Assembly (NCBI GenBank): GCA_963662155.1
Contig: OY759267.1
Location: forward strand, 364,501-428,500
DNA: 64,000 bases
Direction: 5' to 3'
Source of the DNA: Lamellibrachia columna
Lineage: Eukaryota; Annelida; Polychaeta; Sabellida; Siboglinidae
A program made the translations under genes and the position numbers. The notes under the pieces are model-generated. The model saw nothing but the letters and a program-made list of their open reading frames with translations, was not told where the DNA came from and searched no databases. Positions 9,072-19,544 of this stretch are shown here, one piece after another. Position 1 is the first letter of the stretch. The number at the start of each line of letters is the position of its first letter.

Positions 9072-10750
9072 AGCAACTTGCCCCTGTATACAACAAGCCC
9101 CGGTCTCCCCTGCAACTTGTCCCTGTATACAACAAGCCCCGGTCTCCCCTACAACTTGCCCCTGTATACAACAAGCCCCGGTCTCCCCTGCAACTTGTCC
9201 CTGTATACAACAAGCCCCGGTCTCCCCTACAACTTGCCCCTGTATACAACAATCCCCGGTCTCCCCTGTAACTTGTCCCTGTATACAACAAGCCCCGGTC
9301 TCCCCTACAACTTGCCCTTGTATACAACAAGCCCCGGTCTCCACTGCCACTTGTCCCTGTATACAACAAGCCCCGGTCTCCCCTACAACTTGTCCCTGTA
9401 TACAACAAGCCCCGGTCTCCCCTACAACTTGCCCCTGTATACAACAAGCCCCGGTCTCCCCTACAACTTGCTCCTGTATGCAACAAGCCCCGGTCTCCCC
9501 TACAAGTTGCCCCTGTATACAACAAGCCCCGGTCTCCCCTACAACTTGCCCCTGTATGCAACAAGCCCCGGTCTCCCCTACAACTTGTCCCTGTATACAA
9601 CAAGCCCCGGTCTCCCCTACAACTTGCCCCTGTATGCAACAAGCCCCGGTCTCCCCTACAACTTGTCCCTGTATACAACAAGCCCCGGTCTCCCCTACAA
9701 CCTGCCCCTGTATGCAACAAACCCCGGTCTCCCCTACAACTTGCCCCTGTATACAACAAGCCCCGGTCTCCCTTACAACTTGTCCCTGTATACAACAAGC
9801 CCCGGTCTCCCCTACAACTTGCCCCTGTATACAACAAGCCCCGGTCTCCCCTACAACTTGCCCCTGTATACAACAAGCCCCGGTCTCCCCTACAACTTGC
9901 CCCTGTATACAACAAGCCCCGGTCTCCCCTACAACTTGCCCCTGTATACAACAAGCCCCGGTCTCCCCTACAACTTGTCCCTGTATACAACAAGCCCCGG
10001 TCTCCCCTACAACTTGTCCCTTTATACAACAAGCCCCGGTCTCCCCTACAACTTGTCCCTGTATACAACAAGCCCCGGTCTCCCCTACAACTTGTCCCTT
10101 TATACAACAAGCCCCGGTCTCCCCTACAACTTGTCCCTGTATACAACAAGCCCCGGTCTCCCCTACAACTTGTCCCTGTATACAACAAGCACCGGTCTCC
10201 CCTACAATTGTCTTTGTATACAACAAGCCCCGGTCTCTCCTACAACTTGTCTTTGTATACAACACGCCCTGGTCTCCCCTACAATTGTCTTTGTATACAA
10301 CAAGCCCCGGTCTCTCCTACAACTTGTCTTTGTATACAACACGCCCTGGTCTCCCCTACAACGTGTCTTTGTATACAACAAGCCCTGGTCTCCCCTACAA
10401 CTTGTCTTTGTATACAACAAGCCCTGGTCTCCCCTACAACTTGTCTTTGTATACAACAAGCCCCGGTCTCTCTTACAACTTGTCTTTGTATACAACAAGC
10501 CCTGGTCTCCCTACAACTTGTCTTTGTATACAACAAGCCCTGGTCTCTCCTACAACTTGTCTTTGTATACAACAAGCCCCGGTCTCCCCTACAACTTGTC
10601 CCTGTTTACAACAAGCCCTGGTCTCCCCTACAACTTGTCCCTGTATACAACAAGTCCTGGTCTCCCCTACAACTTGTCCCTGTATACAACAAGCCCTGGT
10701 CTCCCCTACAACTTGTCCCTGTATACAACAAGCCCTGGTATCCCCTACAA
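9072..10750. repeat. 39-bp minisatellite, ~43 copies
   Basis: The unit is close to CCCTGTATACAACAAGCCCC followed by GGTCTCCCCTACAACTTGC. Because 39 is a multiple of 3 and the unit has no stops in several frames, very long ORFs appear on both strands; 38-base units at about 10200 and 10500 shift phase without ending them, so they are not protein genes. Variant families are ordered: a left block of TTGCCC/TTGTCC alternation, a 9478-9720 block alternating TGTATGC and TGTATAC (78-bp higher-order unit), and a right block (10200-10600) with TTGTCTTTG. Confidence 0.97.
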
Positions 10751-10971
10751 CATCGTAATATATTTACAAACTTTTATTTCTGATAAAGATTTGTATTTTC
10801 CAACAACATCGTGGTGTCGTAGTGATGATTGGATTCCACGAAGTTGTGAATTTACAAGTTGTCGTATTTTGTTGGAGCACCGAGCGATGAATGACTACAC
10901 AAATTAAGACAGTGGTAGTTCCGTGACTGTTCACCGGGCGATAAACGGTTATACAAATTAAAATGGTATTG

Positions 10972-11226
10972 CACTACCAACACTTGACTGGGTAGTGCAA
11001 TGAGTCATTGTCATTGCACCACCAACACTTAACTGGGTAGTGCAATGAGTAATTGTCATTGCACCACCAACACTTGACTGGGTAATGCAATGAGTCATTG
11101 TCATTGCACCACCAACACTTGACTGGGTAGTGCAATGAGTCATTGCACCACCAACACTTGATTGGGTAGTGCAACGAGTCATTGTCATTGCACCACCAAC
11201 ACTTGACTGGGTAGTGCAATGAGTCA
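10972..11226. repeat. 45-bp minisatellite, 6 copies
   Basis: The unit GCACCACCAACACTTGACTG plus GGTAGTGCAATGAGTCATTGTCATT repeats six times; one unit lacks 6 bases (39 bp). The region 11227-12420 after it is AT-rich with nothing I can support. Confidence 0.95.
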
Positions 11227-12422
11227 TAAGCTCATGCCTTGTCTCCCATGCAACTGGATTAGTTTATAACATTCGCTTTGACTAGTTTTTTCATATGATA
11301 TTTAATAATTCGTACTGAATGGTACAGTTGTCATTTCCACTTTATCTGCCTCCTCCCTATTTTATTCATGTGTAAGATCAGTGCTATAGTTTTACAAAAA
11401 CTGAATTGAAGTATCATTTCCTGGTAGTTAATGGTTTTTAAAAATGTCAATAGATGCTTGTAACATACTCGAAATGTGACTTCTCAAGGGCTCATTTTTA
11501 CAGAACACAATGGCTATTTATAACAATGATATTTTCCTGCCACATAAGCTCATAAACTGCATTTGTGTTGAGATATTACCCATAATGTACAATATTATAC
11601 TGGCACAAGTCTGTGTGTTGAAGTTTAGCATTACTAATGCATGACTGGTCCGTCACCCTGCGAGTTAATAACAAATGGCCACCGATCACAACGTATTATC
11701 TGACAGATCTATCTCAGAACAGAAAATAACATTGATATTTGCAACTTTAATCATCAGTGTTATGTATTTGAGTAAGAATCATACTGCAGTTTATTGGTGA
11801 CGAAATAACGACACACTATGTCTCGATTTTACAATGAAAAAATTTATGCTGGCAGGAAGTTCACCATCGTTTGAAGCTCATGATCGTTACTATAGAAATA
11901 TCGTGCTGCTGTTTCCAAGAATCCGACATGGTTTTTCACCGAGATAATTAAAGTATTAGTGTTTCATTGGTGAAGTATGATGTTAATGCCGCGTTATTAT
12001 TTGTACAATGGACAGTGAAATTCAATATTTCCTAGAATAAAAACATGAAAATTGCGTAGCTTCTTGTGTGTTTGGTCGATACACCTCTGCCAACTTAATC
12101 TAAACCATTCATGTGAAAGGTCAAACAGGTATGTCCAGTGATATCAGACCAGGTATGTTCAAGTAACCACATATCTGGTTAAGCACACTGGTAGAGAAAT
12201 ATTTGCGTGAATTCCTGTCAACTGCAAGAAACCCATGCAGTGGATCTCATATCAAGCAACATCATAAGTGATTTTTGTAACATATAGGCTGAGAATATAC
12301 CCGTAATAAATTATTAATCACAAGAGATGTTTCTTAACTATGTCTATGGCTAATCACAAAATAACCATGACGATGTATGACATTGCTGCCGATGAATAAT
12401 TTGTTCACGTGTTCTGTTGTAG

Positions 12423-12782
12423 ATGAATAATCTGGACAAGTTTGAGTTGAAGGTGGCAGAACTAGTAAGGGTCTCAGAAAGCTACATCGCAAATAAAGCA
12501 TCGGTACAGAGAACTAGGAAGGTCAGGCCGCTGCAGCTTTGCTGGGTCATTGGAACTTATGTAACAATGCCTCCTCAATTTGACAAACAAGAATTACAAC
12601 AAAAATGTAGGGAAATATACACTATTTTAAGAAATAAGCATTCCAACGAACAAAATATATTGCACAGGTATGAATATTGCAAGCAAAACAGTTTAAGAGA
12701 CATAAAAAACAGGAAAAAAACAGAGTCATCTATAAGGAGGAGTGAGACAAAAAAGGTCATCACACGTTGTTTAAAAATCTGA
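12423..12782 (+). CDS. Hypothetical basic ORF (119 codons), possibly exonic
   Basis: The ATG is preceded by an acceptor-like ctgttgtag. The product is lysine/arginine-rich with one predicted helical stretch (DKQELQQKCREIYTILRNK). Near its end it contains LHRYEYC, which resembles LHRYEKYE at the start of the 14944 exon, again just after cacag. No known domain is seen. It may be an exon of the zinc-finger gene downstream or a random frame. Confidence 0.25.
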   Translation: MNNLDKFELKVAELVRVSESYIANKASVQRTRKVRPLQLCWVIGTYVTMPPQFDKQELQQKCREIYTILRNKHSNEQNILHRYEYCKQNSLRDIKNRKKTESSIRRSETKKVITRCLKI

Positions 12783-13319
12783 CTGCATATGGGACAAAAG
12801 ACTGAATATCTTTTTGTTCTGGTTTCAGAGAGATATATCGTTTACCCAACTTTTCTGTTACAAAGAGTGACTGCAGGGGGTGACTAGGATCAGTTAAAGG
12901 TACTGTATGTGTTGCTCATGTAATAATATAATGTTCTTGGTACTAGAATAAACATTTGTAAATGGCGCTGCCCGCCAAAATGCGTTTAATAAGCCAGGTA
13001 CATATGTTTGCATTTTTACTGTTTCGTTACGAAACGTTGCGAATAGTGTTTATGGTGCAAAACCACAGGGGCGGAGCTAGGCGAAGCTTGCTTTGCCGAA
13101 CGTTAATGAGATGCATCACGTAATCGCGGGATCGATGTGCGCGCAACAGCGACTTGATCATAGTTTGTTGACATTCGAGCAACATGGCTGACAGTGACAG
13201 GCGGGTTGCGCGTGCACCGTTGCGTTCCGCGACGAAGAGGAGGACAAAGGTGTTGGATAAAGCGAGATTGGCAACACGAGTGACAGGTCTGGCCGAGGAC
13301 ACCATTTGATTTGTTGTAG

Positions 13320-13362
13320 CCGTGCGCACACGCGCGCACACACGCACGCACACACACACAAA
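13320..13362. repeat. (CA)n/(CG) microsatellite
   Basis: Imperfect cacacg/cacaca tract. Confidence 0.85.
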
Positions 13363-13604
13363 ATTTAGTGCCTGCATGTTGTATATGTGGCATGTTGATA
13401 ATCTCCATGGCATAGACTTAGTGTAGCAAAAACTCATCCATGTGCTTAGACTAGTTATTGTTGTTGCTCTCCTCTCTTTCCCTGTAGTCTGGGGTGAGGC
13501 TGGCACTGATACTGGTTGATGATTTATTTTTTTCCTCCTTCACAACTAGTCCCGTTTTACTACCGTCTCCACCAATTGTCTCCACTCCCATCTATGCCTT
13601 CTAC

Positions 13605-13985
13605 CCTCCACTGCCTTCTACCCTCCACTGCCTTCTACCCTCCACTGCCTTCTACCTTCCACTGCCTTCTACCTTCCACTGCCTTCTACCCTCCACTGCC
13701 TTCTAACCTCCACTGCCTTCTAACCTCCACTGCCTTCTACCTTCCACTGCCTTCTATCCTCCACTGCCTTCTACCCTCCACTGCCTTCTACCCTCCACTG
13801 CCTTCTATCCTCCACTGCCTTCTATCCTCCACTGCCTTCTATCCTCCACTGCCTTCTACCCTCCACTGCCTTCTACCCTCCACTGCCTTCTAACCTCCAC
13901 TGCCTTCTACCCTCCACTGCCTTCTATCCTCCACTGCCTTCTATCCTCCACTGCCTTCTACCCTCCACTGCCTTCTACCCTACAC
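13605..13985. repeat. 17-bp minisatellite, ~22 copies
   Basis: The unit CTCCACTGCCTTCTACC varies mainly at one position (ACC/ATC/AAC). Three units make 51 bases, so all plus frames read through; the long serine/proline/leucine ORF there is an artefact. Confidence 0.95.
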
Positions 13986-14147
13986 TTTTCAGATTCATAT
14001 TTTGTTATACAAAATGCCTGATGAATAATGTACACTAAGTAGTTGTCAGGCACCAAGACTATGCACAGTTTATCTCGCCAGTTATTCTATGTCTAATCTA
14101 ATATGTCACCAAAACATTGGTACCCACTTGAATGAAATTATGTACAT

Positions 14148-14386
14148 ATGTCATTGTCCAAGAAATGCAAGGCATTTAAGTGTGGCCCTACTTCATGTTC
14201 ATGCTTGGATAAATTATGGTGGGAAAGAATTGGCCCAATGAAATGTAGCAAATTGAAAAAGTTATATCATAATATGAACAAACACGTAAATGATCATCTA
14301 AAGACGTGGAAAGAAGAACGGTTATGGAAGAATGGTTGCTTTAAGTTAAAATGCAATCAGTGTTGCAACAACACTGGAAGCTTCAG
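14148..14386 (+). CDS. Cysteine-rich ORF, possible exon
   Basis: From ATG 14148 the frame encodes about 80 residues with nine cysteines (CKAFKCGPTSCSC ... KCNQCCNN) and a basic helical middle. It ends at a good donor (A|GTGAGT at 14387). The phase does not match the 14944 exon directly. It has no recognised domain; the spacing of cysteines suggests metal binding. The stop at 14441 would end it if unspliced. Confidence 0.3.
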
Positions 14387-14470
14387 TGAGTTACTACTCA
14401 CCCATCTGTGCACACAGATAAGCATCAGTCCAATCTGTTAACAGGTTCTATGGTGTTGTGTATTGCCCTG

Positions 14471-14473
<3 letters not shown>

Positions 14474-14550
<77 letters not shown>

Positions 14551-14577
14551 CATACATACACACACACACACAAATAT
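14474..14577. repeat. (TA)n/(CA)n compound microsatellite
   Basis: TA tract with TATG interruptions passing into CATA and CA repeats. Confidence 0.95.
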
Positions 14578-14943
14578 ACAGAGAGGGAGAAAGTTGTAAT
14601 TTTTTCCTTTTACTTTATTTATTTCATGCAACTTCGTTACATTACTTTTTTCTGTTACTTTATTTCCTACATTCATATGGATATGACAATGTGGTAGTTT
14701 TATTTTGACATCAAAAACTAGCAATGTTATGTACACATAAGGTACTCCACCATAAAGCTGATAGAGGCACATCCAATATATTGGCACAAACGTGTAGGGG
14801 TGTGTTATGGGGGGGATTCATTACGTTTCTGATATTCAATATGCATAAATTTCACATTTGCCAACAAGTCTTTATAATCGGAGTATATTTATAAGCTTGT
14901 CACAAACTGATGTACAAAGATAATAATTCTGTATGTTACACAG

Positions 14944-16686
14944 GTATGAAAAATATGAGAGGTTTACATCAAAGACATCAACACCAAAACATGTGGTCAC
15001 CCCTCAGGACCTGCTGGTCAGCCCAATTGGTGGCATTAGTGGTGAGAGTGGCACACTCACTGCAGAGAGTGGAGTTGGGCCCATTTCCACAAGTACAGCT
15101 GAGGTCGACTCTCCCCCGTCACCACCAGTGGCAGGCCCATCACACAAAGCAGACATTGATATCTCTGTTTGGTAAGTTTTCTAAACTTTATATGTTTATT
15201 ACAGTCAATGTGTTTTTAATAATTTTTTTTATGATAATTGATAATAATTCCTCTTAGTTGTACACATACCCGTGATACTGCAAACTTGTTTCTTTACAGA
15301 GTTTTTCATGTGTGTAGTTGTTGACTTTCAAGACAAATAAAAAAAAAAAATTATATTACATACCATGAAATTAAATTAGCATTTCTTTGTAGCTCACTAT
15401 CGTATGATGAAGACAGTGAGGAGGGTGATGACAGTGAGGAGGGTGATGAGGATGATTATGATTTATGGTTGCCATCGCAATGCACTGAAGAGGCTTCATA
15501 TGACCTGGACACCATTGTCACTGATAGGTACATATGACCTGGACACCATTGTCACTGATAGGTACATTTTGTTAGTCAACATAATTTTTTATTGAAATGG
15601 GAAATTATAGATACACAATTTTCTCCCTGAGCTATTGCTTTGTAGGTGTCAAAACAGACTTGGGTTAATAGTAATATGTAAGTCAGTTTTGTTTCTGTAA
15701 TAGTAATTGATACAATTGTTTTTGTCAGTTAATAGTACTACATCATACATTAGTATACAATAGTATAGGACCTAATGTTAAAGTTGCATATAATTTAATT
15801 TTTATGATTTTGAGTTTTCTTATGGTCTTTGAGTGGAAATTTTGTTTTTTTGTAGTTTTAGCAAAGACGACATAAAAGAAACAAAGTATCTGGCACTTGA
15901 TGAGCAAGTGTTCGGCAGTGCACAGAGCAGTGAAGACATTTGGCCAGAGCCAGAGGCTGGGATGCGAAACATCTGTTGGCACAGGAATCCTGCATAGCAT
16001 ATGAAGAGTGTTTAAAGAAACTGGCCCTGACTCACATGCCACCAAAGTGCAGCAAGTGTTCAACACTATACGTATTGGAGTCTCACCAGATAGGGACAGC
16101 TTTGTACATAACCTGGGTAAGTCGTATTTTATAAATAGCTGCAATTAAATTTCAACATATAAGCATGTCATACAATTGTTGTAAAACACACACAGTAGTG
16201 TTCTGCAAGGGCATAGAATTTGAGCCCTACACTGTCTTGCGATTAGCCATTACAATCCAGGCTTGGCCTTGGCCCATTCACTGTAGGCCCAGTCCAACAC
16301 CACAGTGTCTATTTGTTCAGTCCACACCCAACCCTTGCCCATAAAATGTAGACCCAGGCCAGAGACATTTTTTGAGGCCTGGAAGGGGGCATGGGACAGT
16401 CTAAGCACACCAAGTGTAGACATGTTTAATGATGGCGTACATTGAATTTGTCACTGTGTATGACCTCCATGCACAGGTGTTCTGGCCAGTATAACCAGCA
16501 TATACAAACCACTTTCTTTTCATTCATTTCACTGTATCATGTTTAAAGCAGTGGAACCTTAATTCATTTTTATTTCAGATTTGTAAAAATCGTCATGTTG
16601 GGCACAAGTGGTGTTCACAGCCCAGGCTTGTTTCACGAGGCCTTCATGCTGGAGAAGCTATGTCCCTGACTGTCACAGTTTTCTGA
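14944..16686 (+). pseudogene. Multi-exon zinc-finger gene relic (C..C...C..H, W-x-SQP type)
   Basis: Four exons with matching splice phases are visible: 14944-15171 (donor GTAAGT), 15393-15527, 15856-16116 (donor GTAAGT) and 16579-16686 with a TGA stop. Exon 1 is serine/threonine/proline-rich, exon 2 acidic (DEDSEEGDDSEEGDEDD). Exons 3-4 carry a zinc-binding module: PKCSKCSTL, then CKNRHVGHKWCSQP. That module heads a large metazoan family of transposase-like zinc-finger proteins; the downstream DDE-like part is absent because the frame stops 22 residues after SQP. Exon 3 needs a one-base shift near 15955 to join its two halves, so the gene is probably broken. A 34-bp tandem duplication doubles the exon-2 donor. 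The stop lies 6 bases before the HELQ-like exon. Confidence 0.55.
15499..15566. repeat. 34-bp tandem duplication spanning a splice donor
   Basis: TATGACCTGGACACCATTGT and the following CACTGATAGGTACA occur twice in a row, so the intron starts with a second copy of the exon end and its GT donor. Use of the second donor would read into a TGA. Confidence 0.9.
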
Positions 16687-16979
16687 CCCCAGGAGCTGGA
16701 GGAGTTGTGGGCCTTCCATGACCTGCTGCCCAACTTTGTGAAGCGTCTCTCCTTCTGCGTCTCAATGGAGCTCATCCCTCTGATGGAGATCCCCACAGTG
16801 ACAATAGTGAGTGAACATGCCTCCTGCTACGGCTACCCATGAGTTTTTATTAAAACTACAGAAAAAGTGCAATTGTTTTTAACAGACCTGTATTGCTGCA
16901 TTGGCAAATGCTCCCTTTTAAAATGATTTTTCATATGTAATTACCTCACAGAGGTGCGTTGCATCTGATGTAAACCCAC

Positions 16980-18036
16980 AGTTCGTCTTTGTAGCCTGTT
17001 ACCAATGGTTTCTGTTCGTACCATTTTTGAGGAGTTCCAGACCTACCTGTCTAATGCGGTTCAGACCTGCAATTCGTTCCTGATAACAGGTGACTTTAAT
17101 GTACACATGGACATTGATACTGACAGGATTAGGATGTGTGAAGTACTGACTGTATATGATTTAACACAAGTCAACATGTTTGTGTACCAACTCATCAGTT
17201 TGGCAACAGCCTGGATTTAATTATCTCCAGGTGTAACAATGAACTACTACTTAGCAACCCTGTGGCTGATTACATGGTTTCTGATCACATGTTTGCGTGT
17301 TATCAAGTGAACATGCCTAGATGACCATTAAAGGCATGTACAATCTCTTATTAGAAACTGAAGCACATCGACAACAATGCTTTCGGTGTTGACCTAAAGG
17401 ATTTGGTCAATCAACTGCTGAGTGTTAATGATATCAATCAGCTAGTTGGCGATTATAATCAGAATTAAGACAGTTACTAGATAAGCATGCACCCACCAAA
17501 TCCAAGACTATTGTAGCAAGGCCTCTGGTACAATGGTTTGACGATAAACTCAAAGCTCTCAAGTTACAAAGACGAAAAGCTGAACAGATATGGAGGCAGA
17601 TCAACAATGATGAAACTTTGTTGACATTCCACCGATCTAGGAATACATATGTCAGGGCACTGAATAGCAAGTGAACTGGCTATCTTTCTAACCTGATCAC
17701 AGAAGCTAAGGGTGACTCGAAGAAACAGTTTGCATTGGTCAACATCTTGTGTGATAAGAAGCAAAGTAATTCACTGCCTCAGTATGAGTCAGTGGAACCT
17801 CGTCAATGAATTTGGCAACCATTTTAAGGACAAAATAGATGCCATATGGAATAATTTGGGTGCCTCCGAACCACCCTCTATACCAACCAGAAAGGTGGTG
17901 GATGATAAATTGGATACATTCGCACTGGTCTCCGCAGATGATGTGCGCAAGTTGGTCATGAAATCAAAGACAACAAGCTGTGCTCTCGACCCTACAACAA
18001 CCAAGCTGGTTAAAGAGTACAGTGAGGAGTTACATA
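16980..18036 (+). mobile_element. LINE A, 5' half: endonuclease and pre-RT relic (interrupted by LINE B)
   Basis: The frame at 17005 contains FLITGDFNVHMD, the GDFN block of an APE endonuclease. After several stops and shifts come 17260-17300 (VSDHMFACY, the SDH block) and 17500-18036, ending SKTTSCALDPTTTKLVKEYSEEL, the usual lead-in to LINE RT. It is then interrupted; the homologous continuation resumes at 22642. L2/CR1-type by motif style. Confidence 0.7.
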
Positions 18037-18075
18037 CTATACTGATCCACGACCTGGAGTTACGACGTACTGCGG

Positions 18076-18094
18076 TAGGGTTAGGGTTAGGGTT
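18076..18094 (+). repeat. Short telomere-type repeat (TTAGGG)3
   Basis: TAGGGTTAGGGTTAGGGTT, three units, lies between the break in LINE A and the ORF1 of LINE B. Confidence 0.8.
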
Positions 18095-18331
18095 GTTGAT
18101 TAGTATACCTCGCTGGATGATACAGTGGGTGATTCAGCTTGCACCCCTCGTCGACCGATGCACAGCAAGTATCATCTACTATTCATGATGACATGATTAG
18201 CTTAAGAGTGCATGAAGTGTTGCTAGACAATCTACAAAACTGTTGTCGGGCGATAATAGAACGTCAATAGAGGACAATAAAACGTCGAAGTCGGTCACAG
18301 AGCGACTCCGTGCCACTATCAAACTCGCGAG

Positions 18332-19544
18332 ATGGCAGCACTGGAATCGCCACCACTTACGCCAGACGACAGCAGTGGGCGTACAAAGCCATCAAAAATA
18401 ACAACGAAAAACAAAAAAAAGAGAGCTGCAAACGAGCAAGCGAATGGGAAACACTCGACCCAACGCAAGCGAGGCGCAGAGCAGGCGGAGGATATGAATT
18501 CAGCCGCACAAAAGACGCACATAGTGAACGAACTTCTCGCGTACATCATGTTTCAATATATGCAGTGCACAAAAAATGCCATAAAACTCGTCGTATTGGA
18601 CTTTTACGACCCACACACCATCAGCGACGCAAAAAGAGCGATGTGGGAACACTGCGGGAAGCACCTGCCGCCTTTTGAGGCACGGAGAAATTCGTCCATA
18701 GGTGGCAGCGTGCACGAAAAAGACCTAAACAATATTATGTTCGCTGTAAAGGAAATGGACAAACGTGGTGTTAGGCAAACAACTGTATTTGTAGCAACTA
18801 AACTGGATAACCTACCCCGGATGACTCCTGGCGAAGTTGATCCTATCTACCTACTAGAGCGTGTCACGCTACTTGAAAAAGCCATGCGTAGCGTCCAACA
18901 ATGCGTTACACGACTCGGCATTGGCAGCTGTAACAAATACAGCAACAAGCAACTCGCAATGTACCGAGTTACATGACCTTCGGGTAAACTTGCCACCTAC
19001 GACGTCGCAGACACCATCCGTCACTCCATCAATCGCGTCGCATGCCACATCGGCACCCTCTGCAGTAGAACCGATTGCGCATGTGAGCCCAACCGATGCG
19101 ACTACCAGGCCTGCTTGGTCCACTGTAGCCGCCTCACGTGACAAGTTCGAGGTGCCGAAATATCATCAAAAGAAAACAGCGCAGAAACAGCCAGCCGCGT
19201 CATTGCAGACAAAGCGCAAAAAAGCGGCGGTTTTCTACGGGACGAAAAGTAGCAATGTTATAAAAAGCGCCCCTCGACGGCTCGAACTCTTCGTTTTTAA
19301 CGTGGATTCATCCATCGATGACGAACGCCTTCGAGAATTTATAACCAGTGAACACGTGGACGTGTTGGAGATCGAAAGAATGTCGAAAGAAGGAGCATGG
19401 ACGCAGTCATTTCGCGTCCTGGTAACTGCACCAAACCCCAGATGCACGTTGGATAACGACTTCTGGCCCCACGGTATTGGATGTAGACAATGCCACAGGA
19501 GAAGGCCGGACACACGGAATACGCCGAACGATTCTAACATATAA
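18332..19544 (+). pseudogene. LINE B ORF1 (one frameshift)
   Basis: The first frame (18332-18976) gives a basic serine/threonine/lysine-rich start, then an ordered part with EKDLNNIMFAVKEMDKRG and LPRMTPGEVDPIYLLERV, typical of ORF1 proteins of invertebrate APE LINEs. Near 18930 the coding signal moves to the frame 18861-19544, which encodes a threonine/proline-rich linker, a basic patch and an RRM-like segment (RRLELFVFNVDSSIDDERL, FRVLVTAPNP). The usual C-terminal zinc region is degenerate (GCRQCHRRR). ORF1 ends at TAA 19542-19544, sharing its A with the ATG of ORF2. Role: nucleic-acid binding in the retrotransposon RNP. Confidence 0.7.

Noticed and set aside
8956..10907. Very long ORFs (up to 645 codons) on both strands with 13-residue repeats
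   Set aside because: They are by-products of a 39-bp stop-free minisatellite; 38-base units shift phase without stopping the frame, and both strands are equally open.
8174..11226. CRISPR-like arrays
   Set aside because: Units are contiguous tandem repeats without unique spacers, in a eukaryotic genome.
13494..13985. Proline/leucine-rich ORFs over the 17-bp array
   Set aside because: Tandem repeat with a period that cycles through all frames; no other support.
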